Source: Grifola frondosa (lineage: Eukaryota > Basidiomycota > Agaricomycetes > Polyporales > Grifolaceae). From it: a stretch of 64,000 nucleotides of DNA. Both the position numbers and the translations under genes were made by a program. How positions within the stretch are numbered: position 1 is the first letter of the stretch; the number at the start of each line of letters is the position of its first letter. Positions 1 to 11,174 of this stretch are shown piece by piece. The notes under the pieces are model-generated. The model ran no database searches. It was not told where the DNA came from and was given only the letters and a program-made list of their open reading frames with translations. The stretch covers positions 1,116,001 through 1,180,000 of the forward strand of contig LUGG01000014.1 of assembly GCA_001683735.1 (NCBI GenBank), written 5' to 3'.

Positions 1-2401
1 GTGAGTCAACGCACTGTTTGACCGCGGTATAGATCTCCGTCGCGCCTTCAGGGAGAATGACAACAATCAGCGTTGGGCCGCCTTTCTTGCCATTCTTTTC
101 GAAGCAAGCGCTTCCCGCGGCACGAAGTTGCTAAACACAGTCAGCGATGATATCACGATGGAGATCGGATATTGTGATGCTCACGTCGTTGATCTTCCCC
201 TGCGTATTCTCGTACTTGACGATGGATTTGTCTCTTTCACCTGAATGCTGAAGAAGACGTCAAGTAATGTCCAATCAAAGACATACAATTACACCTACCA
301 ACATCGGTGCAGGCCTTCATGAACCCTTGAATCATTTCCTGGACAACGTCGCTTTTGAACCTCTGTGGCCGTTCATCAACAAACCACCCAACGGTCGATC
401 ACAGATGGACTGTAGAACTTTCTCGAGCCTGAAACTTGGATTTAGCAAGGATTGCACACTAATGTGTGCGAAATAGTTTACATGTTCCATGCACCGTCAC
501 GATTTCTGAACGCATCAACGGAAAGTCAGATTGCTACAAACGGCTGTATACGAGTTACGCACGATGTTCGCCTGCCGGGAGCCAGCACCGTACTTGAGAG
601 TCGGTGGTTCGAGCACCCGAGCCTGCAATGACAGTGGCCCCCGCGAGGATCGACACCATACCGAAATGCTGCGAATACGATCAGTTATAATTGTGATAAT
701 GAGACGAAGATAGCTACTCACGCGCACATATTCCGACTGACCATATTGGAGAACCTGGAGAAGAGCTTCATTAAGCCTGTTCGGAACATGTTTTAATGCC
801 AAGGCAAACGTACAGTTAAGCCTTGCGAATGCTCGCAAGACGGTCTGCTGGCTTCTTTTGCAAAGTCAAGAACGTCCTTGGTTTTCTCTGGAGGAACTTG
901 TTTCCTCATGATTTGTCCAGGAGGAATAACACAGACTTCCATGGGTATCAGGGCACCAGAGCCCACCTAGTTATCAATAGTCAAGAAAATAGCACAAAAT
1001 TCGACAAAGTACTCACTTCAACACAGAGGATGTCCGGATAAAGGAGCTTGTGTTTGTGGTTTTCCTGGAAATACTGAGCGACGCTGAGCTTACGCCCGCC
1101 ACGTCCAGTAAAAATGAGCGCATTTGCCCCCGCAGTCGTCAGCCTCTTCACGACGCGGGCCGTGTTGCTCGTTGGTTCTTCATGGCCAGGAATGTGGACA
1201 AGCACTCTCATTCCAGTAACAAAACGCTGTAAACGGATGCGCTCGCGTTCCGGAGTCCACGGGCAGGCGCGAGCATGTTGATATCTCCTCCAGGGTGTCC
1301 AAAGAATTCTAAGCAAATCGCAGTGAGCCTCCCCGGCTTGTACATCGTGCCCGTGCTGATGTCCACGTTGATAAGCATCCTGCCAACAGCAGGGCGGACC
1401 GACTGGAAATAACCGCGCCATAAGACGATGCCACCGCCTATGTCCTTAGTCTCCTGGTCTGTGAAGAATGATCGCACATTGAAAGGATATTTAAGAGATG
1501 GCTCCTGGCGGATTACGACGTTCAATGCCTAGACATTGATATGTATTAGTGCGATTTCCCAACGATTTATGAATCGGATGCTGACCGTAATTGCAGTCAA
1601 CACGACATTGTCATGAGACTGCTTCCCTTCCAAGAACCTCGCGAGGACCCTGTAATGTGCATTGAGTCATTCAGGTAGCCGAATAAAGAGATGGTAAGTG
1701 ATACGAACTCTGGATTGATCTCCGCCACACGCGTCAGGCGTATTTTGTAAATCTTGGTCCTTTTCGAGTTCCTTCCTCTCCTCTATCTGTATCGGGGGAC
1801 TCGGCGGTGTGACAGTTACAAGGCAGACATCAAACTAAACAACGCGGTCAAGGTAAGACATCTTGCAATGAAGAGAACACCTACTTCTGCCGAATCATTT
1901 CTCCGAACGGCAATCTGCGCGCTGCAAACAAATTCTTCCTCCCATCATACACAGCGCGAGGAGTGAAAATCTGTGGTGCAACTACTGTTTGCAGATGTGC
2001 TATGAGCTCCATATTCAGCCGCGCAGGGAGGACCTTCTCTGAAGGGCTTATGACTACAAGTACGATTGAGGTTAGATCAAACAAAAGATGGACTCTGTAT
2101 ATACATACCAACTAAGTGAAGAAGTTAGAGAGAGAAAAAAATCAGTGAAAGGAGCGCAGAATCAAAGATAAATGTGCGTACTATCATAGTGATGGATGAC
2201 GGCCTCTGGTATGGTGGTCGCAAAGTGGTTTGTGTACACGTCAAGGACTCTCCCATTCCTGCCTACATCTGGCCTTCGGACTCCAATGGTTGTAACATGA
2301 GTGTTCGCTGCAGAGGCACCAACGGCACCAGCCAAGGGAGTACCGCGAGCGCCACCACGAAGCGTTCCGCCACGACCACGACCAGCAGCACGAGGAGGCA
2401 T
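1..2401 (-). CDS. AGO: Argonaute protein (RNAi effector), 3'-truncated by the window edge
   Basis: Argonaute binds small RNAs and silences matching transcripts. The start at 2401 opens a Gly/Arg-rich tail (PPRAAGRGRGG), followed by the N-domain signature NGRVLDVYTNHF at about 2270. Further exons give VVAPQIFTPRAVYDGRKNLF (about 1950-2020), the linker-1 segment LINVDISTGTMYKPGRL (about 1330-1390), PAZ pieces (SVAQYFQENHKHKLLYPDIL, about 1030-1090; IPMEVCVIPPGQ, about 900-950), linker 2, and a MID segment (TLIVVILPEGATEIY) at about 30-100. The PIWI catalytic domain is outside the window, so slicer residues cannot be judged. Exons are separated by short GT-AG introns. At least two single-base losses break the frame (near 1250 and 855), and the frame near 630-660 is also disturbed. 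Divergent from HIS4. Family assignment is firm; exact exon borders are not. Confidence 0.93.
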
Positions 2402-3110
2402 TTAGGACTTTGAATAGAGTTATCGCGAGATATTACAGGGGAGATGAGATGGAGAAGGCTGTGCGAATGGAAAAGAAGGGTATTTATGGGAGGGAGGAGG
2501 AGTGGCGGATTGTCATGGTATGATCAGCCACAAAGGGCTTTGTTGTCATATATTGACGCGTCGTCGATCGCGCCTCCATTGTCGCTTAGCCTGGTGGCAC
2601 ATAGCCATGCTTTGCTATGATTCTTCGCTTTATTGTTTCATCCTCCTTCGCATTTGTACTTAACAGTGGGTACCTTTGTCTCTGCTTCTGATGTCCGCAG
2701 CCATGAGGTGTCCGCGGTGTGTACACGAGGCTCTTGAGGCACTGATAGAGGCGATATCATAATTCGGATCCATCTCGTGGAAGTAATTTCCTTTCTCGGC
2801 GCGATGACTCGAATCGTTCTGCCCATCCAAGTCCAACCAGTTGAATGCATGAGAAAGTAGGTGCTGCCACTCACGTACAGATTAGCAATCGCACGGTGAG
2901 CTTCCGAGTCTTCTGGCAAGAAGTCGCTGTGCTACCTTGTATTGCGCAGTCTTTGCACGCAGCGTACTACGCCATCACGGTGACACCGGTAAACATTTCC
3001 TCCATGTGCATGATCTGGCCCATCAGCAACACGTTTTTATGATGTTGAAGCTACATTGTCCTTGTGGGTCCTCCTGAGTGCTTGAAGACTGAAGTTAGTA
3101 CTTATTAAGG

Positions 3111-3119
3111 CACGTGATC
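3111..3119. promoter_or_regulatory. CACGTG E-box-like word upstream of HIS4
   Basis: CACGTGATC lies about 260 bases before the HIS4 start. The same nine bases occur upstream of IDH2 at 58482-58490. CACGTG is the core bound by bHLH factors of the Cbf1/USF type in fungi. Function here is inferred only from sequence and position. Confidence 0.3.
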
Positions 3120-3328
3120 GCGGTTACGCAGTTTGATGCCGGTCAAGATGTCAGAAAATACCTAAAAACTGCGCAGGGCCGTACTGGACTCAGTACCGAG
3201 ATCTATCGAGAAGGTGAATAATAATTAATTCTTACATGGCCAAACTGTCAGAGTTTATGTCAAGAGGCCACTCTGGAAATTAATCAAGCTCAAGACGATT
3301 GCTACATAATTTAGAGTTTTGCGTCGAC

Positions 3329-3334
3329 GAGTCA
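3329..3334. promoter_or_regulatory. Candidate Gcn4/CPC1-type site before HIS4
   Basis: GAGTCA (TGACTC on the other strand) lies 40 bases before the HIS4 start. Gcn4-family bZIP factors use TGACTC elements to induce amino-acid biosynthesis genes, HIS4 being a classic yeast target. A single hexamer can occur by chance, and this one is close to the start codon, so the call is tentative. Confidence 0.3.
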
Positions 3335-3373
3335 CGCACAAGTGAAGTTACAGCGTCTTCGCTAACGACTGTG

Positions 3374-6031
3374 ATGTCGGTCTTTCTGCCGCTCCTTGAC
3401 GGAAACGCGGACAACGCACTTCTCCAAGCCCTTGCTCGCATCGGTCCTGTCGTCGTACCGGCATCTCAAAAGTCCATTGCTCCTGAAAATGCCAGTCGAT
3501 ACATTCTTGTCGACAGTGACTCACCCGATGTGGAGAAGGTAGCCTCCTGGCTCGACCAAGGCGCCGAAAAAGTTATCATCCCGCTTTCTTGGGCCAAGGA
3601 AATCATAGGCGTCTTGCCTGCGGAGCGACTGCTGCTACTTCTTGACGTTGCAAATGTCAGCGCGGTATCCGACAAGATTCGCAACGGCGTGTCAGGTGTG
3701 CTCATCAAGGCCCCCTCGGTGGATGCGGACTTCGTCGCTTCGGTGTCGCGCTTTTTCTCCGACTCCGCAGTCCACGTCCTCCCGCAGCAACGAATGCGCC
3801 CCCGACGCGTTCTAGCATTCGCGCGCTTCAGAGTGCCGGTGCGATCCTAGTAGTGCCCACGCTTTTCCTTACCCTCTCTGCTACATCCGATAGACAGATC
3901 AACGTCGCTGATGCATTCCTATCCTCCATTACCTCCGATCGCCCAGATGGATTATTTCCCACAGTCATTTCCTCTCACCTCGAGGGGGACGTTCGCTCGG
4001 GCTCGTTTACTCGTCCGTGGAGTCTGTGCGGGAGAGCATTGCAACAGGAAAGGGTGTGTATCAGTCTCGCAAGCATGGCCTATGGCGCAAGGGAGAGACG
4101 TCCGGTGCGACGCAGGATGTAGTCAGCATTCGGTTGGACTGCGACTCAGATGCTCTGGAGTTTAGCGTCGTCCAGCGCGGCGCAGGATTCTGTCACCTCA
4201 ACAGGGCGTCGTGTTTCGGGGAGAGGAGCGGGTTGTCTGCTCTCGAAAGCACCCTGAAATCTCGACTTGCATCAGCCCCGAAGGATCGTACACTAGCAGG
4301 CTCTTCAACGACCCGAACCTCCTACGTGCCAAAATTATGGAGGAGGCGGATGAGCTATGCAGTGCAGAGTCCAAGGAAGAGGTGTCATTCGAGGCCGCAG
4401 ATCTATTCTACTTTGCTCTCGCTCGTTGTGTCCGCGCGGGGGTCGGCATCGCAGATATCGAGCGATCTTTGGATAAGAAAGCGAAGAAGGTCACACGTCG
4501 CCGGGTAATGCCAAGCCGCAGTGGTCTCAGAAGACATCTTCCACCTCGAATTCGGCGTTAGGCAGGCCCGCTCCTACACAGGACACAGGGAAGAAACCTG
4601 CGGACCCTGAGGCGCCTATCCGTATGCGTAGCTTCGACCTCTCGGTACCGACGACAGGGGAGGAACGTGCCCGTCTGCTGCGCCGTCCCGTCCTAAAATC
4701 GGACGAGATGATTGCCAAAGTGAAGCCCATCGTGGACGATGTCCGCACACGAGGCGACGCTGCGCTGATCGAGCTCACCGCGAAATTTGACAAGGCACAG
4801 CTCTCATCTACAGTCATCTTCCCTCCATTCGCGCCCGAGACCATGCAGCTCGACGCGTCTGTCCGGGACGCGATTGATGTGGCGTACGCGAATATCCACA
4901 AATTTCACCAGGCGCAGGCGGAGCAGTCTGAACTCGTGGTGGAGACGATGCCTGGGGTGGTATGCTCGCGGTTCTCGCGTCCCATTGCACGTGTCGGATT
5001 GTACGTACCGGGAGGGACCGCAATACTCCCCTCGACAGCGCTGATGTTGGGCATTCCTGCTCAAGTTGCGGGCTGCAAGGAGACCGTGCTTGCGACGCCA
5101 CCACGCCCAGATGGAGCATCTCCCCGGAGGTGATGTACGCCGCGCACCTGGTCGGCGCGTCCGCGATTCTGAAAGCCGGTGGCGCGCAGGCAGTGGCTGC
5201 CCTGGCGTACGGCACGCAGACGGTCCCGAAGGTAGACAAGATCTTCGGGCCGGGCAACCAGTGGGTCACTGCGGCGAAGATGCTTGTGCAGAACGACACG
5301 GACGCGCTTGTGGCGATCGACATGCCTGCCGGGCCGTCTGAAGTCCTGGTAAGTTTTCGCGTGTATCTCCGCCCTTGTGCGCTGAACCGGCGGGCAGGTC
5401 ATCGCAGACCACACATGCAACCCGGCGTTCGTCGCGGCGGATCTGCTATCGCAGGCAGAGCACGGCGTCGACTCGCAGTCGTCCTCATGAGCGTGAGCCT
5501 CTCTGACGCGCGGATCGCTGCCATCGAGGCGGAGGTGGACGCGCAGGCGCGCGCGCTACCCCGCGTCGACATCGTGCGCGAGTCCATTCCAAAGAGCATT
5601 ATTGTCAAGGTCGCTTCCGTGGAGGACGCCATGAGGTTCTCCAATGACTACGCCCCGGAGCATCTCATCCTTCATCTGGAGAATGCATCAAACGTAGTTG
5701 CTGCGGTGGAGAATGCTGGCAGCGTCTTCGTTGGGCCCTTCTCGCCCGAGAGGTGCGTTGCTTTGTTGTTTCCTGTCAAATCAGTACCTCTAACATGCTG
5801 TGTTGTAGCTGCGGGGACTACGCGTCAGGCACAAACCACACTCTTCCAACAAACGGCTATGCTCGCCAGTTCAGTGGCGTGAACACGGCGTCTTTCCAAA
5901 AGCACATCACTTCTCAGGCCGTCACTGCTGAGGGTCTCAAAGTGCTCGGCCCCGTGGTCGCGACGTTAGCGGACTGCGAGGGGCTGCAGGCTCATGCGAA
6001 CGCCGTGCGGATCCGGCTGCGGGCTTTGTGA
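3374..6031 (+). CDS. HIS4: Trifunctional histidine biosynthesis protein (PRA-CH / PRA-PH / histidinol dehydrogenase), frame broken by indels
   Basis: Catalyses steps 2, 3 and 10 of histidine synthesis. The start at 3374 gives MSVFLPLLD, matching the yeast His4 N-terminus in type. The PRA-CH region is marked by [10 protein letters not shown] and CDSDALEF, and PRA-PH by [20 protein letters not shown] and [13 protein letters not shown]. The histidinol dehydrogenase domain carries [42 protein letters not shown] and [15 protein letters not shown]. Introns lie near 5349-5396 and 5753-5809. The homologous frame jumps at about 3780, 3985, 4276, 4500, 5114 and 5478; each jump is explained by one missing base, often in a G or C run. 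Only the last third of the protein reads through without a break. Because essential neighbours show the same defect, sequencing error is likelier than a pseudogene. Convergent with PDHB. Confidence 0.93.
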
Positions 6032-6215
6032 AAATGCCATGAAGTAGACCTTAGCACAAGGAGAGGCGGAAACTGTAACAGGATATGTAGAATAGCAGTG
6101 CAACGATAGCAGGTAGAGTATAATAAAGTCTAGACCCTGAGCACAAAATTCCCGGTGCTTGAACGCTAATACATCTCCCGCCTAATCGGTACGTCAGCCG
6201 GAACGGAGCAGGTGT

Positions 6216-7646
6216 CTAGTTGCTCCGGTAAAGAGCACGCTTCGCCACCTTGACGATAAGCGGGGTATCAGGGAAGGTCAGAGCCTCGAGGTTGGCCGCG
6301 TACTACACGAAGCAAAATTTTAGTATTGAGCGTAAAAAGGAAGGCGTATATACTGACGGGTGTCGGCACATCGGCACCAGTGATTCGCTCAACAGGGCAT
6401 CGAGGTAGTCGAATGCTTCGCTCTCGATGATCCGTGCGCAGATCTCACTGCCGACACCGAAAGAGGGGAAACCACCCTCAACAGTCACAAGTCTGCACCG
6501 AGAGTTAGCAGTCAGTGCACGTCTGACTGGCGCCGGACCACGTACCGGTTGGTCTTCTTGACTGACTTCTTGATGGTGTCGATGTCGAGCGGGCGGATAC
6601 TGCGCAGGTTGATGACCTCCGCCTTGATGCCCTCCTTCGCGAGCTCCTCTGCAGCCTCCATGCTGTGGGTCACCATCTTGCTGTGCGCGACAATTGTGAT
6701 ATCGCTGCCCTCGCGCTCGACCTTGCACTTGCCGATGGGCAGGAGGAAGTTGTCCGACATTGCCTCCGAGGACATCGGGAACGTAACGCCGTACATCAGC
6801 TCATTTTCGAGGAATACGACCGGGTTATTGTCTCGAATAGCAGACTAGAGACGGGAGGTGTTAGCAGCGCGCAGTTGGCGCACAAACACAGCGTGCGTGC
6901 GTACCTTCAGAAGGCCCTTGCAGTCTTCCGCGCTCCACGGGCTGACTACTTTCAAACCGGGGATAGCTCCGTACCATGCCGCGTAATCTTGCGAATGTTG
7001 CGCTGCAACACCGGCAGCGGCGCCGTTGGGACCACGGAATACGATTGGACAAGGCAGACATCCGCCAGACATGTAGTGTGTCTTGCCTGCAGAGTTGACA
7101 ATCTGATCAATTGCCTGCATGGAGAAGTTGAAGGTCATGAATTCGCAGCTGTGACAGATGTCAGCGTGGAGGTCTCGAGGAATACTATTCTGTACTTGCA
7201 TAGGTCTCAGTCCAGCGAATGCAGAGCCGACAGCGAGACCAGCGAAACCCATCTCCGTGATGGGGGTGTCTACAACACGTTTCTCGCCGAATTTGTCCAT
7301 GAGGCCCTTAGTGACCTGGCGAATGCGGGATGTTAGAGTGGCAGAAAGGGTGGACATGAGAGACGTACCTTATATGCGCCGTTGTAGCGCGCAACTTCCT
7401 CGCCGATAATGTACACCTTGTCGTCCCGCAACATTTCCTCCTCCATGGCGGCATTGAGGGCCTCACGGACGGTCATCTGTACGAGCGCCCATGAGATATG
7501 TGTAAGAGATGTGATGGTGGACCAACTGTGTTTTCGCTCTGGGAGGCATATGAGCGAGCAAGCACGGTTCGACGCGCCGCCACCGAAGACACGGCGCGAG
7601 CATTGGCAAGAGCAGGGGCGAGACGGGAGAGGGCACGCGTGGCCAT
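6216..7646 (-). CDS. PDB1: Pyruvate dehydrogenase E1 component subunit beta, mitochondrial
   Basis: Beta subunit of the E1 heterotetramer that decarboxylates pyruvate to feed acetyl-CoA to the TCA cycle. The start at 7646 opens an Arg/Ala/Ser-rich mitochondrial presequence ([19 protein letters not shown]). It is followed by [14 protein letters not shown], then [71 protein letters not shown] and [16 protein letters not shown]. The end is AKRALYRSN. At least five short introns are visible. A single C appears lost near 6395, where the conserved DAP(V)[11 protein letters not shown] turns into DALLSESL. Length, about 365 residues, fits the family. The upstream region has two tandem CCAAT boxes, as expected of a respiratory gene under HAP control. 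Confidence 0.95.
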
Positions 7647-7800
7647 TTTGTGGTGGAGGTGGAAGACGGTGGAGGGAGAGAAGAAAAAGATGAAGACTGG
7701 CTAAGATTTACTCGGGTGAGAAGAGGTATGCGTGTGCTGGCTCGGACCTGCTCGGGACGCGTCTACTACACTCAGCATACAGCGAGCGGTAGACGACCCC

Positions 7801-7820
7801 AGCCAATCCCAGCCAATCCC
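7801..7820. promoter_or_regulatory. Tandem CCAAT boxes in the PDB1/SDR divergent promoter
   Basis: The ten bases AGCCAATCCC occur twice, back to back, placing CCAAT at 7803-7807 and 7813-7817. They lie about 160-170 bases from the PDB1 start and 120-135 bases from the dehydrogenase start. CCAAT is bound by the fungal HAP2/3/5 complex, which activates respiratory genes. Binding is inferred. Confidence 0.45.
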
Positions 7821-7936
7821 CGCTCTGCGCTCGACAGTGACGTAAATACATCCAAATACGCGCCCCCATCGTCCCACCTCCCACCATCCCCTCCTCATCG
7901 TACCATACAACGCCGTCGCGTCAATCTCGAGCATTC

Positions 7937-8940
7937 ATGGTGGAAAAGCCGGTCGTAGTAGTCACTGGAGCATCCAAGTGCATCACAATCCAGTCCCGCA
8001 AGAACGGCTAATTTACATCTCCTCGTCCAGAGGCCTTGGGCTTGCCATCACCAAGATCCTACTGGAAGAATTCAATGCCGTCGTAGTTGCGCTCTCGCGC
8101 TCCCAGAACCCAGGAATGGCCGAGCTGCACAAGGCACACCACGATTCCCTTCTCTTGCTGGAGTGCGATGTGTAAGTATCTCTACGATCTCGCTGCAGCC
8201 ACTCAACTCCTATTCAGCACAGACGCGACAGCACTCAAGAGCTCCATCTCCCAGGCCGCTGTCAAGTATCAGCGTCTCGATGCGCTCATCCTCAATGCCG
8301 GTGTGCTGGAACCGATGGGGACGATCGTGTCGGATGACATCCCGCTCGATGCATGGAAGGCTAATTTTGACGTCAATTTCTTCTCGTTAATTACAGCTCT
8401 CAGGGCTTCACTGCCCGAACTCCGTAAGAGTCCCAACGGAGGCAGAGTTATTTTCGTCAGTTCTGGAGCGGCAGTTGGCAACACGGCCGGTTGGGGACCT
8501 TACAATGCGTCTAAGGCAGCTGTGAACAGCCTGTGCAGGTCAGTGTCATTATTTCCAACCTCTATGTCCACCATCATTTATTGTTGTTTTCTTTTTCATC
8601 CAGGACCATCGCGCAGGAAGAATCAGATGTGACCTTCGTAGCTTTACGCCCAGGCATGGTTGACACATCTGTAAGCTTGTATTGATACGTCGCAAACGAA
8701 GTAGCTTATTTAATGGGAATACCTGTATAGATGCAAGCCCTTGTCCGAGGCAAGGGTGCATTATCCATGAAGGAAGAGGATCACCTGAAGTTCATGAACG
8801 TTCATGCGACCGGACAGCTTGTGAAGCCCGAAGATGCAGGATATGTCGCTGCTGCGCTGTCACTACAAGCGCCCAGTGATCTGAGTGGTCAGTTCCTCAG
8901 CTGGGACTCGGAAATATGCAAGGATTACTGGAGGGGGTGA
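7937..8940 (+). CDS. Short-chain dehydrogenase/reductase (NAD(P)-dependent)
   Basis: Classical SDR Rossmann-fold oxidoreductase of about 250 residues. The start at 7937 (MVEKPVVVVTGAS) gives the TGxxxGxG cofactor motif as VTGASKGLGLA after removal of a short intron (about 7976-8030). Then come LDALILNAGVLEPMG (NAG motif), the catalytic Ser in VIFVSSGAAVGNTAGWG, and Tyr/Lys in GPYNASKAAVNSLC (YxxxK). The end at 8940 has LSGQFLSWDSEICKDYW. Four introns are visible and the frame is intact. The sequence is like the yeast YIR035C/IRC24 (benzil reductase) type of cytosolic SDR, but the substrate cannot be inferred. Shares its promoter with PDB1. Confidence 0.9.
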
Positions 8941-9300
8941 GGAAGTGGTATATCGAGAGGCGAGTGGTCGCAGATCAAAGCTATCATTAAACTAAAGCTG
9001 TATTATGAAAACTACGGAGTAACCCACATGGTTGTATTTGACGCGCGCTGATTGCCTTTTTCCAAGAACTTCTGGATTTCTGAGCACGCTGCAAGTCAGA
9101 GTTGCTCACATGCTACCAGGCCTGGAAGATGTTTGAATTGCCAGGGATCCCGATCAATGCGCAGTAACAATCTGGCATGACATCAACCAATCCTGCGGCC
9201 ACATTCCTCGAGTTTTCTCGTGAAGCATGCAGATCCTATATAAATTGATAGGGCAACACATGCATCTGCACGAAACGCTCGGGTTTCAACGAGTCTCCCA
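8941..9300. other. Intergenic region with TATA box before amidohydrolase 1
   Basis: Holds the 3' flank of the dehydrogenase gene and the promoter of the first amidohydrolase. A TATATAAA element lies at 9237-9244. No further gene is seen. Confidence 0.5.
9237..9244 (+). promoter_or_regulatory. TATA box of amidohydrolase 1
   Basis: TATATAAA, 64 bases before the start codon at 9301. The paralog downstream has TATAAA 60 bases before its start, so the core promoter seems to have been duplicated with the gene. Confidence 0.5.
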
Positions 9301-10552
9301 ATGTTCGCTGCGCAACTGGTGAGCGCTCGGGATGCACTGATTAATCTCTCACCAATAACTGATATGTTCAGAACAAATCCCGTATCGATGTTCACCACCA
9401 CTTCTTCCCGGATACCTTGCGTAAAGCCGAACGGAACGCCCAGGTAGGATGGCGTACACCCGTCGAAAATCTCCCCTGGACTCCACAGATCAGTCTCGAA
9501 GCGATGGACGCGCTCGGCATCACCACCGCCATCCTATCGCTACCCGCGGATGCCCTACACGGCGAAGATCATGACGCCGCGACAAAGTTCAATCTGCACG
9601 CGTCCGACATTTGCCGCGCATTCCCGGGCAGGTTTGAGTTCTTCGCATGCGTCTCTGCACTCAGTAGCGCCCCAGGTGAGGCCATATGGCCTCTTCAGTA
9701 TAGATATGTACCCATTGATTCGTCACTTAGTCGTTCTGCAGCAGATCGCCTTCGCGCTCGACGATTTGAAAGCCAGTGGCATCGCGCTGGCGTCTTCGTA
9801 CGGCAGCGGCACCGACGCCAGTGAGCCAGCGTTCCTCGGTGCCCTTGGATGCTGCTGACTGTCTTCCACTAGAGTATCTCGGCGATGTCGTGTACAATAC
9901 AATTTGGGAAGAACTCGACCGGAGAAAGGCGGTTGTATTCATCCATGGGGCTCAGATTCCCGCAACCACACCTTTCCCGCATCTATTTCTGGGCCTCCCC
10001 GTTACAGAGGTTCGTCAGGCCGTATGGGATACCCTGAGCAACGGGATGACAATACGATTGATAACAGGTCCCTAAAGAGACATTCAGGGCAGCCGCTCAT
10101 CTCGTAGTGACGGGCACGAAGCGGTTATACCCCAACGTGAAAATAATCCTTGCTCACTTGGGTGGATGTACACCATTCCTGGCGTCGCGCATTGCGGTGC
10201 TGTCTCGACACATGGGGTGCCCACTCAGTCATGAAGAAATCTTGGAGGATTTCAAAAGCTTTTATTACGAGACAGCTCTGAGTGCTGATAGGACGACCCT
10301 ATCCGCTATGCAGAATTTCGTAGAGCCGGATCATATACTATTTGGGACAGACTTTCCAGGTACGCAGGCTAAGTTATTCCAAACGCAAGTTCTAATGTAC
10401 GATAAAACCCTACAGCAGTCAGCAAGGATATGGTGAAACATTTTACGGATAACGTGGAGCAGTTCTACCAAGATGATGCCACACAACTCGAAGATGTGAT
10501 GGCAGGCAACTTGTTGAAGCTCATGGCTGATGATTTGAAGGATGGACGATAA
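9301..10552 (+). CDS. Amidohydrolase_2 family protein (ACMSD/decarboxylase-like), tandem copy 1
   Basis: TIM-barrel metal-dependent hydrolase or decarboxylase, about 335 residues. The start at 9301 (MFAAQL) is followed by an intron and then SRIDVHHHFFPD, the HxH metal motif. Other ligand regions are AVVFIHGAQIP (His), VKIILAHLGGCTPFLASR (His) and HILFGTDFP (Asp). This order matches the aminocarboxymuconate-semialdehyde decarboxylase/6-methylsalicylate decarboxylase branch, although the substrate is unknown. Introns lie at about 9319-9370, 9675-9730, 9832-9872, 10011-10066 and 10359-10417. The frame is intact throughout. It is followed head-to-tail by a paralog with the same exon pattern. A TATA box lies at -64. 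Confidence 0.88.
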
Positions 10553-10701
10553 CGGGTTTCAGAGTGCCGCATCTAACCGTTTCCCGTTTGTATGTGCTTC
10601 GTGTCAATATATCCCTATTCTGATATCCCCTTGTGCGTTGCTCACTTCTCTGATGGCATAGAGACGCTTGTCATATTCCACACGGCACTCTTGTGTGTTG
10701 A

Positions 10702-11085
10702 TCAGCACCCAAGCTGTGCAGCGCCAACGGCCTTGTAGTATCTGTCGATAGCCTCGGTATCAATCGTCCTGCCTGAGAGCGCATAACCGCTCGACACCGA
10801 CCACTCGCTAGCGTCTTCAATCCTTATACGAAAATTATCGTTGCCTCGAAATCTTCGGCCGCCGTGTGGCGCGGTCGCTTCCGAGACACCGTGGACATTT
10901 ACGATCCAACGTTGGAACGAGCGCTGCGAAGTCGAATGGTTCCAGTGAATGGTTCTCGGAGACCGCCATAGGAGTCCGAGCTCAAGCTTGAATATCATGC
11001 TGTGCCCAACCGAGACGCTTGTGTATTTCTCATCGTGACAATTGAATATGTGGACCGTTCCGAAGGAGACTTCGGTTTTACGTTC
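10702..11085 (-). other. Unassigned open frame between the amidohydrolase paralogs
   Basis: A 127-codon open frame on the opposite strand without an obvious initiating ATG; the first internal Met is at 10998. Its translation includes TVHIFNCHDEKYTSVSVG and YALSGRTIDTEAIDRYYKA and has the composition of a real protein, but I do not recognise it. It could be the last exon of a small gene, a remnant, or chance. It overlaps the promoter of the second amidohydrolase. Confidence 0.25.
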
Positions 11086-11114
11086 CTAGGCGGCTGGGCG
11101 GACACTCAAGCTGA

Positions 11115-11120
11115 TATAAA
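11115..11120 (+). promoter_or_regulatory. TATA box of amidohydrolase 2
   Basis: TATAAA, 60 bases before the start codon at 11175, mirrors the TATA box of the upstream paralog. Confidence 0.5.
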
Positions 11121-11174
11121 ATGTGCGAAGCTGGTTAGCGACATCTCACCACTCTGCTTCAATATCTTCCATTA

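Larger units (their letters stand above)
2402..3373. other. Divergent intergenic region AGO/HIS4
   Basis: About 970 bases between the start codons of AGO (minus) and HIS4 (plus). Short open frames occur, for example minus 2638-2919, but none resembles a known protein or shows a convincing exon structure. It holds a CACGTGATC word at 3111-3119 and a GAGTCA hexamer at 3329-3334. Otherwise I see only presumed promoter and 5' leader sequence. Confidence 0.6.

Noticed and set aside
592..625. GGTTCGAGCACCCGAGCC, which resembles a tRNA T-arm
   Set aside because: It lies inside an Argonaute exon (coding for VLEPPTLKYG on the minus strand) and no acceptor or anticodon stem could be formed around it.
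2638..2919. 93-codon minus-strand open frame between AGO and HIS4
   Set aside because: No recognisable motif, atypical composition and no splice context; it lies where promoters are expected.
3374..6031. HIS4 as a genuine pseudogene
   Set aside because: The shifts are one-base, mostly in short homopolymer or GC-rich runs, and are mirrored in other essential genes such as PDB1 and IDH2, while catalytic motifs are all intact.
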